Below are positions 23,692-32,270 of a stretch of 64,000 nt of DNA, one piece after another; the first letter of the stretch is position 1; every line of letters starts with the position of its first letter. Source of the stretch: Phenylobacterium sp. (GTDB taxonomy: Bacteria > Pseudomonadota > Alphaproteobacteria > Caulobacterales > Caulobacteraceae); assembly GCF_016124325.1 (NCBI RefSeq), contig NZ_WGNY01000041.1, forward strand, positions 35,627 through 99,626, read 5' to 3'. A program made the position numbers and the translations under genes. The notes under the pieces are model-generated. The model was not told the DNA's origin. It did not search any database and saw only the letters and a list, made by a program, of their open reading frames with translations.

Positions 23692-24419
23692 GCCACCACC
23701 TTCGTCGTTCCGTCGGCCTGGGTCTCGCGGCGGAACTCGCGCATCTGGAAGATCACCTGCGTCGGCCCCCGCGCGCCCGCGGCCCCCGCCGCCTCGGCCT
23801 CCAGCGGCCGCACGCGCCCGAACCGGGCCGGCGCCAGCGCCGCCGCCGTCCAGCGCAACTGCGACAGCTTCACGTGGGTGGCGTAGGCGTCCTTCGGCGT
23901 GATCCGCTGGGCGATCTCCCAGCCCAGGTCGCACATCCGCTCGGCCTGCGCCTGGCGCGCCAGCTCCAGGTCGGCGGCGAACTCGGGCCGCGCCGAACGC
24001 CACTTGTGCACCAGCGACAGCGACGGCATGTCCGGGTCGGCGCAGATGGCGCTCATCGTCTGGCCGTCGGCGATCCGCGAGCAGACCTCGGCCGCCAGGT
24101 GCGGACACCAGCGCGGCTTCCGCCCGCCCTCGCCGTGCCACCCCGCCGCGCGCCTCGCCCGCCCCATCGCCTCGGCGAAGGCCGGCAGGGTCCGGGCCCA
24201 GGCCTGCACGCTCGACCGGTTCGGCATGGCCGCGTCGCGGCAGATCGCGCGCAGCGTCTCGCCCGCCTCCAGCCGCGCGCAGACCCGCCGCGCCACCACC
24301 GCCGAGAACCGCACCGCGTTCGCCGGCCCGCCCAGCCGCCGGATCCTCGCTTGAGCCGGCCGCCGCTGCGCCGCCCGCTCCCCGTCTGGCCGCGCAGCCA
24401 CGCTCCGTCCCTCGCCCAT
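23640..24419 (-). CDS. Terminase-small-subunit-like DNA-binding protein with duplicated HTH
   Basis: The protein has 259 residues. Two related helix-turn-helix segments are visible, CARLEAGETLRAICRDAAMP and CSRIADGQTMSAICADPDMP, each followed by S-x-V-x-x-W and an F-A-x-x-(M/L) helix. The second continues ARQAQAERMCDLGWEIAQRI, as in Sf6-type phage terminase small subunits. Phage proteins usually have one such unit, so this is a tandem duplication or fusion. No large terminase, portal or capsid genes are adjacent, so it is probably a domesticated phage gene. The internal ATG starting MGEGRSV is preferred; upstream residues are low-complexity. Confidence 0.65.
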   Translation of the reverse strand: MGEGRSVAARPDGERAAQRRPAQARIRRLGGPANAVRFSAVVARRVCARLEAGETLRAICRDAAMPNRSSVQAWARTLPAFAEAMGRARRAAGWHGEGGRKPRWCPHLAAEVCSRIADGQTMSAICADPDMPSLSLVHKWRSARPEFAADLELARQAQAERMCDLGWEIAQRITPKDAYATHVKLSQLRWTAAALAPARFGRVRPLEAEAAGAAGARGPTQVIFQMREFRRETQADGTTKVVAYLRNPATGELEREARD

Positions 24420-24553
24420 GGACGCCCTCCGCTCGGATTGTCTGGAATGGAATTTCTGGAATGGAAAAGGGCCCGGCGCAGACCGCCGGACCCTGACCAA
24501 AACCCTACCAGAACCCCGCGCCCCGCGCAAGAACAAAATAGGAACCAACCCGC

Positions 24554-24579
24554 TCATCCCGGCGAAGGCCGGGACCCAG
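24554..24579. repeat. Short REP-like palindrome, copy E
   Basis: CTCATCCCGGCGAAGGCCGGGACCCAG keeps the flanks of the larger family with a shorter stem. It lies between two minus-strand genes. Confidence 0.55.
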
Positions 24580-24617
24580 ATGGAAGGTCTCGGCCGCGCC
24601 CGCGATCCCCGCGGCGG

Positions 24618-25442
24618 CTAAGAGCGTCTCCGCCGACGCATGGCGGCGATTGTTCGCCGGCGGGTCTCCAACGAGTCGTCTTCGCCGGGCGCGCCGCCGC
24701 CGGCCTCCTCGCGCGGGGCTGCGGCGCTCAACGGAACGACCCCGAGTTCGCGCCACGCGAGACCGCCGCCGGGGCCTGCGAGCCCCACCTGCACGGGCGG
24801 CAATTGCTTGATGGCGAACCATGTGCGCACGGCGTCCGGCATCTGCTTTTCTTCCGTGCTCTCCAGCCGCAGCCGCGTGGCGAGCCGATGCGGGGTTCGA
24901 GCGACGAGGTAGGTCGCCTCGACGATGAGGTCAGCCACCCGTTCCGCGGTGGAGCAGGCGTAGAACAGCCAGGCGCGCATGAGGCGTTCGGGGATCAGGC
25001 GCTCGAAGGGCCGATCAGGGGGGAGGGACCCGATCCTGAGCTCAAGCCCCCGAAGCGTCGTGTGAGGTCGGGATTCCGGGGTGAGGTTCCAGAGAGCGCC
25101 TTCCAGGCCAATCTCGAACCAGTCCCCGAGATCGCGCGCCTGCAATTTCCCGGCGGCCGTCAGACCGAGGTCGATCCGCGGCGGATTTCGCCGATCAGGC
25201 CCGCCCGACAGCGTCTCGATCTGAAGGCTCAGCCGCACCTCGGTCGGCTCATGATCGCCCCAACGCCAGATCGCGACGTTGCTCGTGTGGGCCTCCGGCA
25301 TCTCGAACTTGCCCTGAGACGCGGCGCAATGGAGCTCGTACGGCGTGGTCAGGCGAAGGCTGACGTGTTCATCGGTCTTGACGAAGCGCTTCGGCTCCCA
25401 GGCGTTCCAGTCACCGAAATCAGTCGGGCCGCCTACGCCCAT
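24618..25442 (-). CDS. Unrecognised protein of 274 residues
   Basis: No family recognised. The sequence looks genuinely coding: a balanced composition with Trp- and Phe-rich beta-like stretches (FGDWNAWEPKRFVKTDEHVS, VAIWRWGDHEPTEVRLSLQI), LPPDRPFERLIPERLMRAWLFY, and a low-complexity Arg-rich end. No signal peptide or membrane span. A GGAGGG ribosome-binding site supports the ATG at 25442; the small ORF upstream overlaps it by 10 bases, so the genes are probably translated together. It belongs to an accessory block between housekeeping genes. Confidence 0.6.
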   Translation of the reverse strand: MGVGGPTDFGDWNAWEPKRFVKTDEHVSLRLTTPYELHCAASQGKFEMPEAHTSNVAIWRWGDHEPTEVRLSLQIETLSGGPDRRNPPRIDLGLTAAGKLQARDLGDWFEIGLEGALWNLTPESRPHTTLRGLELRIGSLPPDRPFERLIPERLMRAWLFYACSTAERVADLIVEATYLVARTPHRLATRLRLESTEEKQMPDAVRTWFAIKQLPPVQVGLAGPGGGLAWRELGVVPLSAAAPREEAGGGAPGEDDSLETRRRTIAAMRRRRRS

Positions 25443-25561
25443 GGCGGACCCTCCGGGCCGGAGCCGCGCGGCAGCGCTCGCCACGCCTGACGACGTCGGC
25501 GCTGCTCGGCGGATCGACTGGACGGGGACGGTTGGGCGACGTCAATGATGCGGCTCTTCAC
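25433..25561 (-). CDS. Small ORF, 42 residues, overlapping cassette
   Basis: GTG start preceded by AAGGAG eight bases upstream, reading VKSRIIDVAQPSPSSRSAEQ and an Arg-rich continuation. Its GTGA start overlaps the stop of the upstream ORF and its own stop lies ten bases inside the 274-residue gene. The layout suggests a coupled cassette or a leader peptide; no function is evident. Confidence 0.4.
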   Translation of the reverse strand: MKSRIIDVAQPSPSSRSAEQRRRRQAWRALPRGSGPEGPPWA

Positions 25562-25842
25562 AGGCGTTTCTCCTTAAGGAGCGCCTGTTGGCGACTGAGC
25601 GCCGCGCCAGACGCCTTCATTGACCATGACTGTGCACCAAGGCCCACGCCATTCAAAGGAACTTCATATTTCAATATCGAAACATAGATGGAGTTTAGAG
25701 TGTCGATCGGCTCACAATGAAGCCTTCCGGCATGCCGTGTGTGTGGAGATACCTGATCGACCCAAGTATTGACGCCTGAGCGCCAGCGCGCTGCAACTTG
25801 GGTGCAGTTGGAAGTTGAAGTCCCCTGTCTAAAAGATGTCAC
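25558..25842 (-). CDS. Possible short ORF or gene remnant in an AT-richer segment
   Basis: The open frame ends at 25558. From a GTG at 25842 it gives 94 residues with NSIYVSILKYEVPLNGVGLG and SMKASGAALSRQQALLKEKR. Base composition here (roughly 25620-25930) is visibly poorer in G+C than anything else in the window. Start is uncertain: the frame continues upstream into GC-rich DNA with no ribosome-binding site. It may be the 3' end of a transferred gene whose front is lost. The coupled downstream GTG argues it is still translated. Confidence 0.35.
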   Translation of the reverse strand: MTSFRQGTSTSNCTQVAARWRSGVNTWVDQVSPHTRHAGRLHCEPIDTLNSIYVSILKYEVPLNGVGLGAQSWSMKASGAALSRQQALLKEKRL

Positions 25843-26311
25843 AATTTTCCATTTGTTCTCGGTTTGAGCTTTGATTCTAGGGGCTTCACGTCGCGCAAGT
25901 CTGACGTCTTGTCGCTCTGGCCGACAACACGCTGAGTCACTTGCATAGGTCTGCGGCTTGGCGGAAGTCGCTGGCGGGCGCGTCGGCTTCCGCTCGCTAC
26001 GCGCCCTCGTCCACGTCGACGAGCGCAGCCGCCTTCCTGGCTTGCGGGCCGCCATCTGACCGACTTCGCGCCCTCTCGACGCCCCAGGGCGACCGGTGGG
26101 TGGACGTGGCGGGAAATGCTCGCTTAAGCTGAGAGAATCCGGCGTTTTCGGACTTGGGGCACTGGGCGTTCAGCGTTCGCGAGAGAAGGCGCCGGTGGCG
26201 GGTCTACAAGGGGGGGAGAGCCATGGCGCGGAACGGCGCGGGGAGTAGGCTGCGTTCCGTCGGGGAAGACCCGCGGCCGCGCGCTCGGACGGATCTCGCA
26301 GGCCGCGGCGC
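25843..26311. other. Intergenic segment before the GT4-like gene
   Basis: The left ~90 bases are AT-richer like the neighbouring ORF, then composition returns to normal near 25950. I see no credible gene. The right end should hold the promoter of the plus-strand operon beginning at 26312; no clear elements found. Confidence 0.5.
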
Positions 26312-28225
26312 TTGACCCGGATCATCGCTCTCGCCACCGCCTGGGGCTCGGCGCATGGCGGGATCAACGCGTTCAACACCGATCTCTGCGTCGGGCTCGC
26401 CCAGGAACTGGGGGACGCCGGCAAAGTCTATTGCGCGGTTATCGCGGGCGAGGGCAAGGCGGGCGAGGACGAGTTCAGGCTCGCGTACGAGGACGCCGCG
26501 CGGCAGGGCGTGACCCTGGTGCCGATCACGCGTCCCGACCGCGGCCAGGCGTTCGATCCCAGCTGGGCGCGCGAGGTCGCGGCCTGGCTCGAAGCGCATG
26601 GGGCCGAGGGCCATCCGAGCTACTGGATCGGCCACGATGTGAAGTCCGGCGAGGCGGCGCTGTTGGGCGCCCAGCTCACCAATGGCTCGGCCGCCCTGGT
26701 GGGCCACATGGCCTATCTGCTTTACGGCGGCCACAAGCGCGACGACGCCACGACCAAGCAGCATCAGGACCAGATGCGCACGTTCCGGAGCCGCGCTCAC
26801 GTGTTCGCCGTCGGTCCGCTGCTGCGAGATTGGCTCAGTGAAAGGCTCGATCGGCCGGTGACCATGCTGGTGCCGGGCTTCCCCACCCGGACCGAGCGGC
26901 CGCGGGCGCGGCGACGCCTCGCCGGCATCACCTTCGGCCGCCTGGGCGTCGACGACGACCGGATCAAGCAGGGCCGGCTCGCGGTGCTCGGCTTCGCCAA
27001 CGCGATCAAGGTGCTCTCCCTGACCCCGACGCACGCCGACCTGGTCAACGGCCACTTCTTCATCATGCTCGGCGTGGACAACGCGCGTCCCCAGGTGGAG
27101 GACCTCAAGCGGCGGGCGTTCGTCGAGGCCGGCCGTTCGGTGAACATGTTTGCCGAGCCCTATCAGATGGTCCGGCGCGACGTGTTCGACCGTGTCGCCG
27201 GCGCCAGTTTCGCGATGATGCTCTCGGTTCACGAAGGCTTCGGCCTCACCGCCTGGGAAGCGATCGGGCTCGGCGTGCCGGTGATCCTGTCGCGCAACAG
27301 TGGCGTTTTCCAGCTGCTCCAGGAGGCCGGCAGCGCTGCGGCTTCACGGGTTCGGGACATCAATGTACAGGGCCCTGGCGACGCGAGCGGGGAAAACCAC
27401 ACGCGATCCGATATCGAAGCCGTCTCCCGTGAGATCCAGGGGATCGCGCTCGACTTCGAACGCGCGTATCAAGACGCAGGCGAGCTCTACGGAATCCTCC
27501 AACAGAGGTACGGATGCACGTGGTCGGGAACCGCCCGGGCCCTGCTGGACGCGATGGCGGACGCGAGCCTGGCCGAGCCGAACCCCGAGCCGAATCCCGA
27601 GCCGGGCCGGCCGCCGTCGAGTTCCGGGCAGGCCCGCGGCCGCGACGCCGCGGTCGTCGCGGAGCGTCCCTGGAACGCCCATGCGGACCTCCTGGAGCTT
27701 GGCTTGAGCATCATGCAGGGGAGTGATCGGAGCCGCTTCGATCTAATGCCCGAGTTGCGGTGCACCGTGCTGTCTTTCCCGATGAGCGGCGAGCGCCAGG
27801 CGCGTATCGGCCTCACCGGTGTTCGCGTCAGCGTCCGGTGCGACGGGTCTGTGGAGATACTTCCGGGCAATCGTCTCGGAGACGATGGCGGGGCAAGCGA
27901 CGTGGTGGCGTGGTCCGGCGGTCGCTGGGACATCAGTGGTCCATGCGAGGAAGGCTTCCTGGCGCATCGTGTGCTGGGCCGGGACCGTCTGTGCGAGCTC
28001 GGCGCGCGTGACCACTTGCCAGGCGACGCAGCGGTCGAGGTCACCGCGGCGAAGGCCGAATTGGATGTCCGGCTATATGACCGGGATGGGCGGCGGCTGG
28101 CCCTGCCCGACGACACCCAGGCCGCACTGGGGCTCGTTCTCGGAAAGGGCCTGGGCGGAGGAAGCCGAATCCAGCTCGCCCGCGCGGGCGTGTCGGTAAA
28201 GGGAGCAGATGATGGTCCTGCCTGA
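26312..28225 (+). CDS. GT4-like glycosyltransferase-fold protein with extra C-terminal domain
   Basis: The protein has 637 residues. The N-terminus LATAWGSAHGGINAFNTDL has the GG loop of GT-B enzymes. Around residues 300-330 SVHEGFGLTAWEAIGLGVPV then SGVFQLL is the GT4 nucleotide-sugar motif with its E-x7-E spacing. After ~residue 430 come a Pro/Glu linker (EPNPEPNPEPG) and a ~170-residue, beta-rich domain not recognised. There is no signal peptide. TTG start with weak ribosome binding; no upstream alternative before an in-frame stop. It overlaps the next gene by 17 bases. The unusual partner suggests a regulatory or defence role rather than surface polysaccharide synthesis. Confidence 0.6.
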   Translation: MTRIIALATAWGSAHGGINAFNTDLCVGLAQELGDAGKVYCAVIAGEGKAGEDEFRLAYEDAARQGVTLVPITRPDRGQAFDPSWAREVAAWLEAHGAEGHPSYWIGHDVKSGEAALLGAQLTNGSAALVGHMAYLLYGGHKRDDATTKQHQDQMRTFRSRAHVFAVGPLLRDWLSERLDRPVTMLVPGFPTRTERPRARRRLAGITFGRLGVDDDRIKQGRLAVLGFANAIKVLSLTPTHADLVNGHFFIMLGVDNARPQVEDLKRRAFVEAGRSVNMFAEPYQMVRRDVFDRVAGASFAMMLSVHEGFGLTAWEAIGLGVPVILSRNSGVFQLLQEAGSAAASRVRDINVQGPGDASGENHTRSDIEAVSREIQGIALDFERAYQDAGELYGILQQRYGCTWSGTARALLDAMADASLAEPNPEPNPEPGRPPSSSGQARGRDAAVVAERPWNAHADLLELGLSIMQGSDRSRFDLMPELRCTVLSFPMSGERQARIGLTGVRVSVRCDGSVEILPGNRLGDDGGASDVVAWSGGRWDISGPCEEGFLAHRVLGRDRLCELGARDHLPGDAAVEVTAAKAELDVRLYDRDGRRLALPDDTQAALGLVLGKGLGGGSRIQLARAGVSVKGADDGPA

Positions 28226-29081
28226 GAAGACGCTGTCGGCCATGGAGGCCATCCTGAGGGCCGGCCCGGCCGACTTCATGACTCTGTGCCGCATCGCCGA
28301 CATCGATCCGCGCGTGGATTTCGCCCACGCCAACCTGCGGAACGTGGACTTCCGCGGCGGCGATCTGACGGGTTGCGACTTCACGGGGGCCGATCTCGAG
28401 AACGCTGACTTTTCCCGCGCGCGACTGGTCGATTGCCGGTTCGTCGGCGCCAACCTCAGGGCGGCGCGGCTTCTGGAGCGGGCGTTGCGGGAGAACGAGT
28501 TCGACGGGAACGCCGACGAAGACGTGCAGGTCGTCGCCCCGCCTGGCATCAGCGACCTGGGCCGCCTCAACCCAGACCTGCTGTTGGGCGAATGGGTGAC
28601 CTTTCCCCGCGAAGGTCGCGGCCGGATTCACGCCATCGAAAACCGCCCGATCGGCAACGATGAGATCAAGGTGCTGATCATAAAGCTCGAAAGCGGCGAC
28701 CCCGACCTGCCGCTCCCGCTGGCCCGCGCCGATGAGATGGGTCTCAAACGCATCGCCGCCCCGCCGGATCGGCTCGAGGATGCGCTGGCGGAGCTCGGCC
28801 GGCCGCCGCTCGGACCCGTCGACGCCACGGTGCTCGAGGATGTTCGTTCGAGGCTGACCTCTTCCGACCTGCTGGACATGGCCGTGGCGGTGCGGATGCT
28901 CTCCGGCCCGCCCGCGCGACCGATCCTCGCGGGCATGGTCGAGAAGCTGCTCGGGGTGGTGCTTGAACGGCTGGAACAGCTCGTCGCTCACCGGGCGGGC
29001 CTGGAGCAATCCGTCGCCCGTGGCCTCATCGAACGCCGGCGCCGAGGCGGCCGCGACGACGCGCCCACCGCCGGCCGGTAG
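28209..29081 (+). CDS. Pentapeptide-repeat protein fused to a CarD/CdnL-like domain
   Basis: The protein has 290 residues. Residues ~35-95 are pentapeptide repeats (ANLRN VDFRG GDLTG CDFTG ADLEN style). Residues ~120-200 read LLLGEWVTFPREGRGRIHAI then LPLARADEMGLKRIA, matching the RNA-polymerase-interacting fold of CarD/CdnL. A helical part containing LTSSDLLDMAVAVRMLSG corresponds to CdnL's C-terminal domain, though CdnL's conserved Trp is not seen. CdnL stabilises open complexes at promoters through the polymerase beta subunit. ATG follows GGGAG and overlaps the GT4-like gene by 17 bases. A transcription-acting role is inferred. Confidence 0.7.
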   Translation: MMVLPEKTLSAMEAILRAGPADFMTLCRIADIDPRVDFAHANLRNVDFRGGDLTGCDFTGADLENADFSRARLVDCRFVGANLRAARLLERALRENEFDGNADEDVQVVAPPGISDLGRLNPDLLLGEWVTFPREGRGRIHAIENRPIGNDEIKVLIIKLESGDPDLPLPLARADEMGLKRIAAPPDRLEDALAELGRPPLGPVDATVLEDVRSRLTSSDLLDMAVAVRMLSGPPARPILAGMVEKLLGVVLERLEQLVAHRAGLEQSVARGLIERRRRGGRDDAPTAGR

Positions 29082-29351
29082 GCTCCCCCGCCGAGACGGC
29101 GCGAGGCCCCGGGTCGCGTCCCGGCTTCCGAGCCGGCCGGGAACGAGCCGCCTCCAGCTGGACGGCCTCGCCACCCCGACGGGGTTCGGCGGCGAGCCCA
29201 ACGCTTCGCGACCCCCATCTATCGTCGAGCGTCTGGTCCGAGCTCGCGGCCCAGCACGCGCTGTTGCCCTCGGACGAACGCCCAGCTTTCGCGCGGGCGC
29301 CCGGTGATCTCGGCGTCGGGCGACACGACACCCAATTCCGAAGAAGAATCG
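29082..29351. other. Intergenic, upstream of the helicase gene
   Basis: No convincing gene is seen; the long minus-strand track ORF is a shadow of the helicase. The right edge contains the helicase promoter region and a LexA-type box. Confidence 0.5.
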
Positions 29352-29366
29352 GTTCCCCTTCCGTTC
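29352..29366 (+). promoter_or_regulatory. LexA (SOS) box
   Basis: GTTC-CCCTTCC-GTTC matches exactly the GTTC-N7-GTTC operator recognised by alphaproteobacterial LexA. It lies 28 bases upstream of the GTG of a DinG-type helicase, a family named for DNA-damage induction. Confidence 0.7.
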
Positions 29367-29394
29367 GCTCCCGCCCGCCGCTAACCTCGCCTGC

Positions 29395-32196
29395 GTGACT
29401 CTCCCCCCGCAGACTCAGCAGCTTTCCCTCGCCCCGGCGCTGGTGGTGCTTCCCGGGCCGCGCTGCGCCATCGCGCCGCCGCAGGGGCCGGCGCAGCTCG
29501 TCCGGCCGCCCGACGCGCGCGACCTCTTTGAGACCGCCCCGGTGCTGGTGGCGCACGCGGCCATGACGGCGCGGCGCCTGGGACTCAACGCCCCGCCGCG
29601 GGGCCCGCGCCTGTTCGACGTGCTGGAGCTGTTCGCCTTCGTCCGCCCCGCGCGCTTCTGCGCCCCCTCGGCGGCGGGGCTGGCCCAGGCGCTGGGCCTG
29701 GCCGAGCCCCACGGCCCGGCCGAACAGGCCGCGGTGCTGCGCGAGGCCGCCGCCGCCCTGCTGGACGAGCTGGCGGCTGCGCCCACGCCCAGCCGCGAGG
29801 AGGCCCTGGCGGTGGCCGAGACGCTGGCGCGCGGCGGCTGGGCCTGGGGCGTCCCCGTGCTGGGCGCCCTGCGTTCGGCGCCGGCGGGTAACCAGTTCCG
29901 CTCCTCGGGCCTCGACGTCTGGACCCGCATCGCCGAGTGGGAGGCCGAGGCCCCCGTGGGCGAGCCGGGCGGCAAGCCGCTGGCGCCCGGCGAGGCCGAG
30001 CGGCGCCTCGCCTCGCTCCTGCAGACCGCCGGCCTCGACGAGGCGCGGCCCGCCCAGCGCGACTACGCCGCCGAGGCCGCCTACGTCTTCCAGCCGCGCG
30101 ACCACGAGGGCGAGCCCAACATGATGCTGGCCGAGGCCGGCACCGGCGTCGGCAAGACCCTGGGCTACCTCGCGCCCGCCTCGCTGTGGGCCGAGCTGAA
30201 CGGCCCGGCCGTCTGGGTCTCCACCTACACCCGCGCGCTCCAGCGCCAGATCGAGCGCGAGAGCCGCGCCGTCTGGCCCGACGACAAGGTCCGGGCCAGG
30301 AAGGCGGTGGTGAGGAAGGGGCGCGAGAACTACCTGTGCCTCCTGAACTTCCAGGACTTGGCCAACGCCGCCCAGCTTGGCGGGGCCGACCTGGTGGGCA
30401 TAGGGCTGGCGGCGCGCTGGGCTCGGGCCAGCCGCGACGGCGACATGACCGGCGGCGACTTCCCGGCCTGGCTGCCGGCCCTGTTCGCCGTCTCGCCGGC
30501 GGCCCAGGCCAGCCCCGCCAACCTCGTCGACCGGCGCGGCGAATGCGTCCACGCCGGCTGTCCGCACTACCGGGCCTGCTTCGTGGAGAAGGCGATCCGG
30601 GGGAGCCGGCGCGCCGACATCGTCATCGCCAACCACGCCCTGGTGCTGAGCCAGGCGGCGTTCGACGGGGCGCGGGCGGCGCGCGGCAGCAAGGGCGATG
30701 CGGAGACCACCCAGCTGCGCCGCATCGTCTTCGACGAGGGCCACCACCTGTTCGACGCGGCCGACAACGCCTTTTCCGCCGCCCTGTCGGGGCAGGAGGC
30801 GGCCGAGCTGCGCCGCTGGATCCGCGGGCCCGAGGGGCGCGGGCGGCGCGGGCGGGGCTTGGAAGCCCGGTTGAGCGACCTGCTGGGCGACCGCGAGGAG
30901 GCGCGCGGCGCCCTGGGCGCGGCGCTGTCGGCGGCGGCGGCGCTGCCGGGCGAGGGCTGGAGCGGCCGCATCGCTCCGCCGAACGGGGAGGTGCGCCCGG
31001 TGGGCGAGGTCGAGGCCTTCCTGGTGGCGGTGCTGGAGCAGCTGCGCGCCCGCGCGGCGCCGTCGGAGGTGGGCATGGAGTGCGCGGCCCGCCCGGCGCT
31101 GGACCTCGTGCGCGAGACCGCGCGGGCGGCGGCGGCGGCGCTGGCCCGGGTCGAGGCGCCGCTGCTGGCCCTGGCGCGCGCCCTGGAGGACGTCTTAGAC
31201 GTTGAATCTGAACATCTTTCCGGATCGGAGCGGGCCCGGATCGAAGGCGCCCTGCGGGGCCTCGACCGCCGCGCCCGGATGCAGCTGCCCGCCTGGCGCT
31301 CGATGCTGGCCGCCATCGACGAGGACGCCGAGGACGACCCCGACTTCGTCGACTGGTTCGACGCCAGCTTCATGTTCGGCCGCGTCGTCGACGCCGCCTG
31401 CCGCCGCCACTGGGTGGACCCCACCGAGCCCCTGACGAACGCCGTCATCGCCCCGGCGCACGGCGTGCTGGTCACCTCGGCGACGCTGGCCGACCCCACG
31501 CTGGACGACCCCTTCGCCCTGGCCGAGATGCGCACCGGCGCCGCCCGCCTGCCCGACCGCCCGAAGACGCTGAAGCTGGCCTCGCCGTTCGATTACGCCG
31601 CCCAGTCCCGCGCCTTCGTGGTCACCGACGTCTCCCGCGACGACCCGCGCCAGGTGGCGGCCGCCATGCGCGAGCTGTTCCTGGCGGCGGGGGGCGGGGG
31701 CCTGGGTCTGTTCACCGCCATCCGCCGGCTGCGGGCGGTGCACGAGCGGATCGCCGCGCCGCTCGCCGACAAGGGCCTGGCGCTCTACGCCCAGCACGTC
31801 GACCCGCTGGAGGTGGGCGCGCTGGTCGACATCTTCCGCGCCGAGGCCGACGCCTGCCTGCTGGGCACTGACGCGGTCCGGGACGGCGTCGACGTGCCGG
31901 GCCGCTCGCTCCGGCTGCTGGTGTTCGATCGCGTGCCCTGGCCCCGGCCCGACATCCTGCACAAGGCCCGCCGCGCCCGCTTCGGGAACAAGAGCTACGA
32001 CGACGCCATCGCCCGCGCCCGCATCGCCCAGGCGTTCGGGCGTCTGATCCGCCGCGCCGAGGACAAGGGCTGCTTCGTCATGCTGGACGCCAGCTCACCC
32101 ACCCGCCTGTTCTCGGGCCTGCCCGAGGGCGTGGAGCTCCAGCGCGTGACGCTGGTGGAGGCCATCGAGGCCGTCGGCGAGTTCCTGATCCGATAG
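29395..32196 (+). CDS. dinG: DinG/YoaA-type (XPD-like) ATP-dependent DNA helicase
   Basis: The protein has 933 residues and is a superfamily 2, 5'-3' iron-sulfur helicase. Walker A EAGTGVGKT is near residue 250 and the DEGH box near 445. Four cysteines between them (NYLCLLNF near 314; CVHAGCPHYRAC near 382-395) form the 4Fe-4S pattern of DinG/XPD. The C-terminal motor holds TSATLADPTLDDPF, GTDAVRDGVDVPG and QAFGRLIRRAEDKG. The ~200-residue N-terminal extension lacks known motifs. It unwinds DNA repair intermediates and R-loops by family analogy. The upstream SOS box predicts damage induction. Confidence 0.9.
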   Translation: MTLPPQTQQLSLAPALVVLPGPRCAIAPPQGPAQLVRPPDARDLFETAPVLVAHAAMTARRLGLNAPPRGPRLFDVLELFAFVRPARFCAPSAAGLAQALGLAEPHGPAEQAAVLREAAAALLDELAAAPTPSREEALAVAETLARGGWAWGVPVLGALRSAPAGNQFRSSGLDVWTRIAEWEAEAPVGEPGGKPLAPGEAERRLASLLQTAGLDEARPAQRDYAAEAAYVFQPRDHEGEPNMMLAEAGTGVGKTLGYLAPASLWAELNGPAVWVSTYTRALQRQIERESRAVWPDDKVRARKAVVRKGRENYLCLLNFQDLANAAQLGGADLVGIGLAARWARASRDGDMTGGDFPAWLPALFAVSPAAQASPANLVDRRGECVHAGCPHYRACFVEKAIRGSRRADIVIANHALVLSQAAFDGARAARGSKGDAETTQLRRIVFDEGHHLFDAADNAFSAALSGQEAAELRRWIRGPEGRGRRGRGLEARLSDLLGDREEARGALGAALSAAAALPGEGWSGRIAPPNGEVRPVGEVEAFLVAVLEQLRARAAPSEVGMECAARPALDLVRETARAAAAALARVEAPLLALARALEDVLDVESEHLSGSERARIEGALRGLDRRARMQLPAWRSMLAAIDEDAEDDPDFVDWFDASFMFGRVVDAACRRHWVDPTEPLTNAVIAPAHGVLVTSATLADPTLDDPFALAEMRTGAARLPDRPKTLKLASPFDYAAQSRAFVVTDVSRDDPRQVAAAMRELFLAAGGGGLGLFTAIRRLRAVHERIAAPLADKGLALYAQHVDPLEVGALVDIFRAEADACLLGTDAVRDGVDVPGRSLRLLVFDRVPWPRPDILHKARRARFGNKSYDDAIARARIAQAFGRLIRRAEDKGCFVMLDASSPTRLFSGLPEGVELQRVTLVEAIEAVGEFLIR

Positions 32197-32270
32197 TTCG
32201 TGCTTTGTTCTTTACCGCTGCCGCGGTCGCGGCTATGCTTCGCCGCAGTCTGGACCGGAGGGGGTGTGGC

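Noticed and set aside
23640-29081. Prophage or integrative element
   Set aside because: Only one terminase-like gene; no integrase, att repeats, tRNA or structural genes.
29026-30747. 573-aa minus-strand ORF over the helicase start
   Set aside because: Antisense shadow; the helicase frame has clear motifs and a LexA box.
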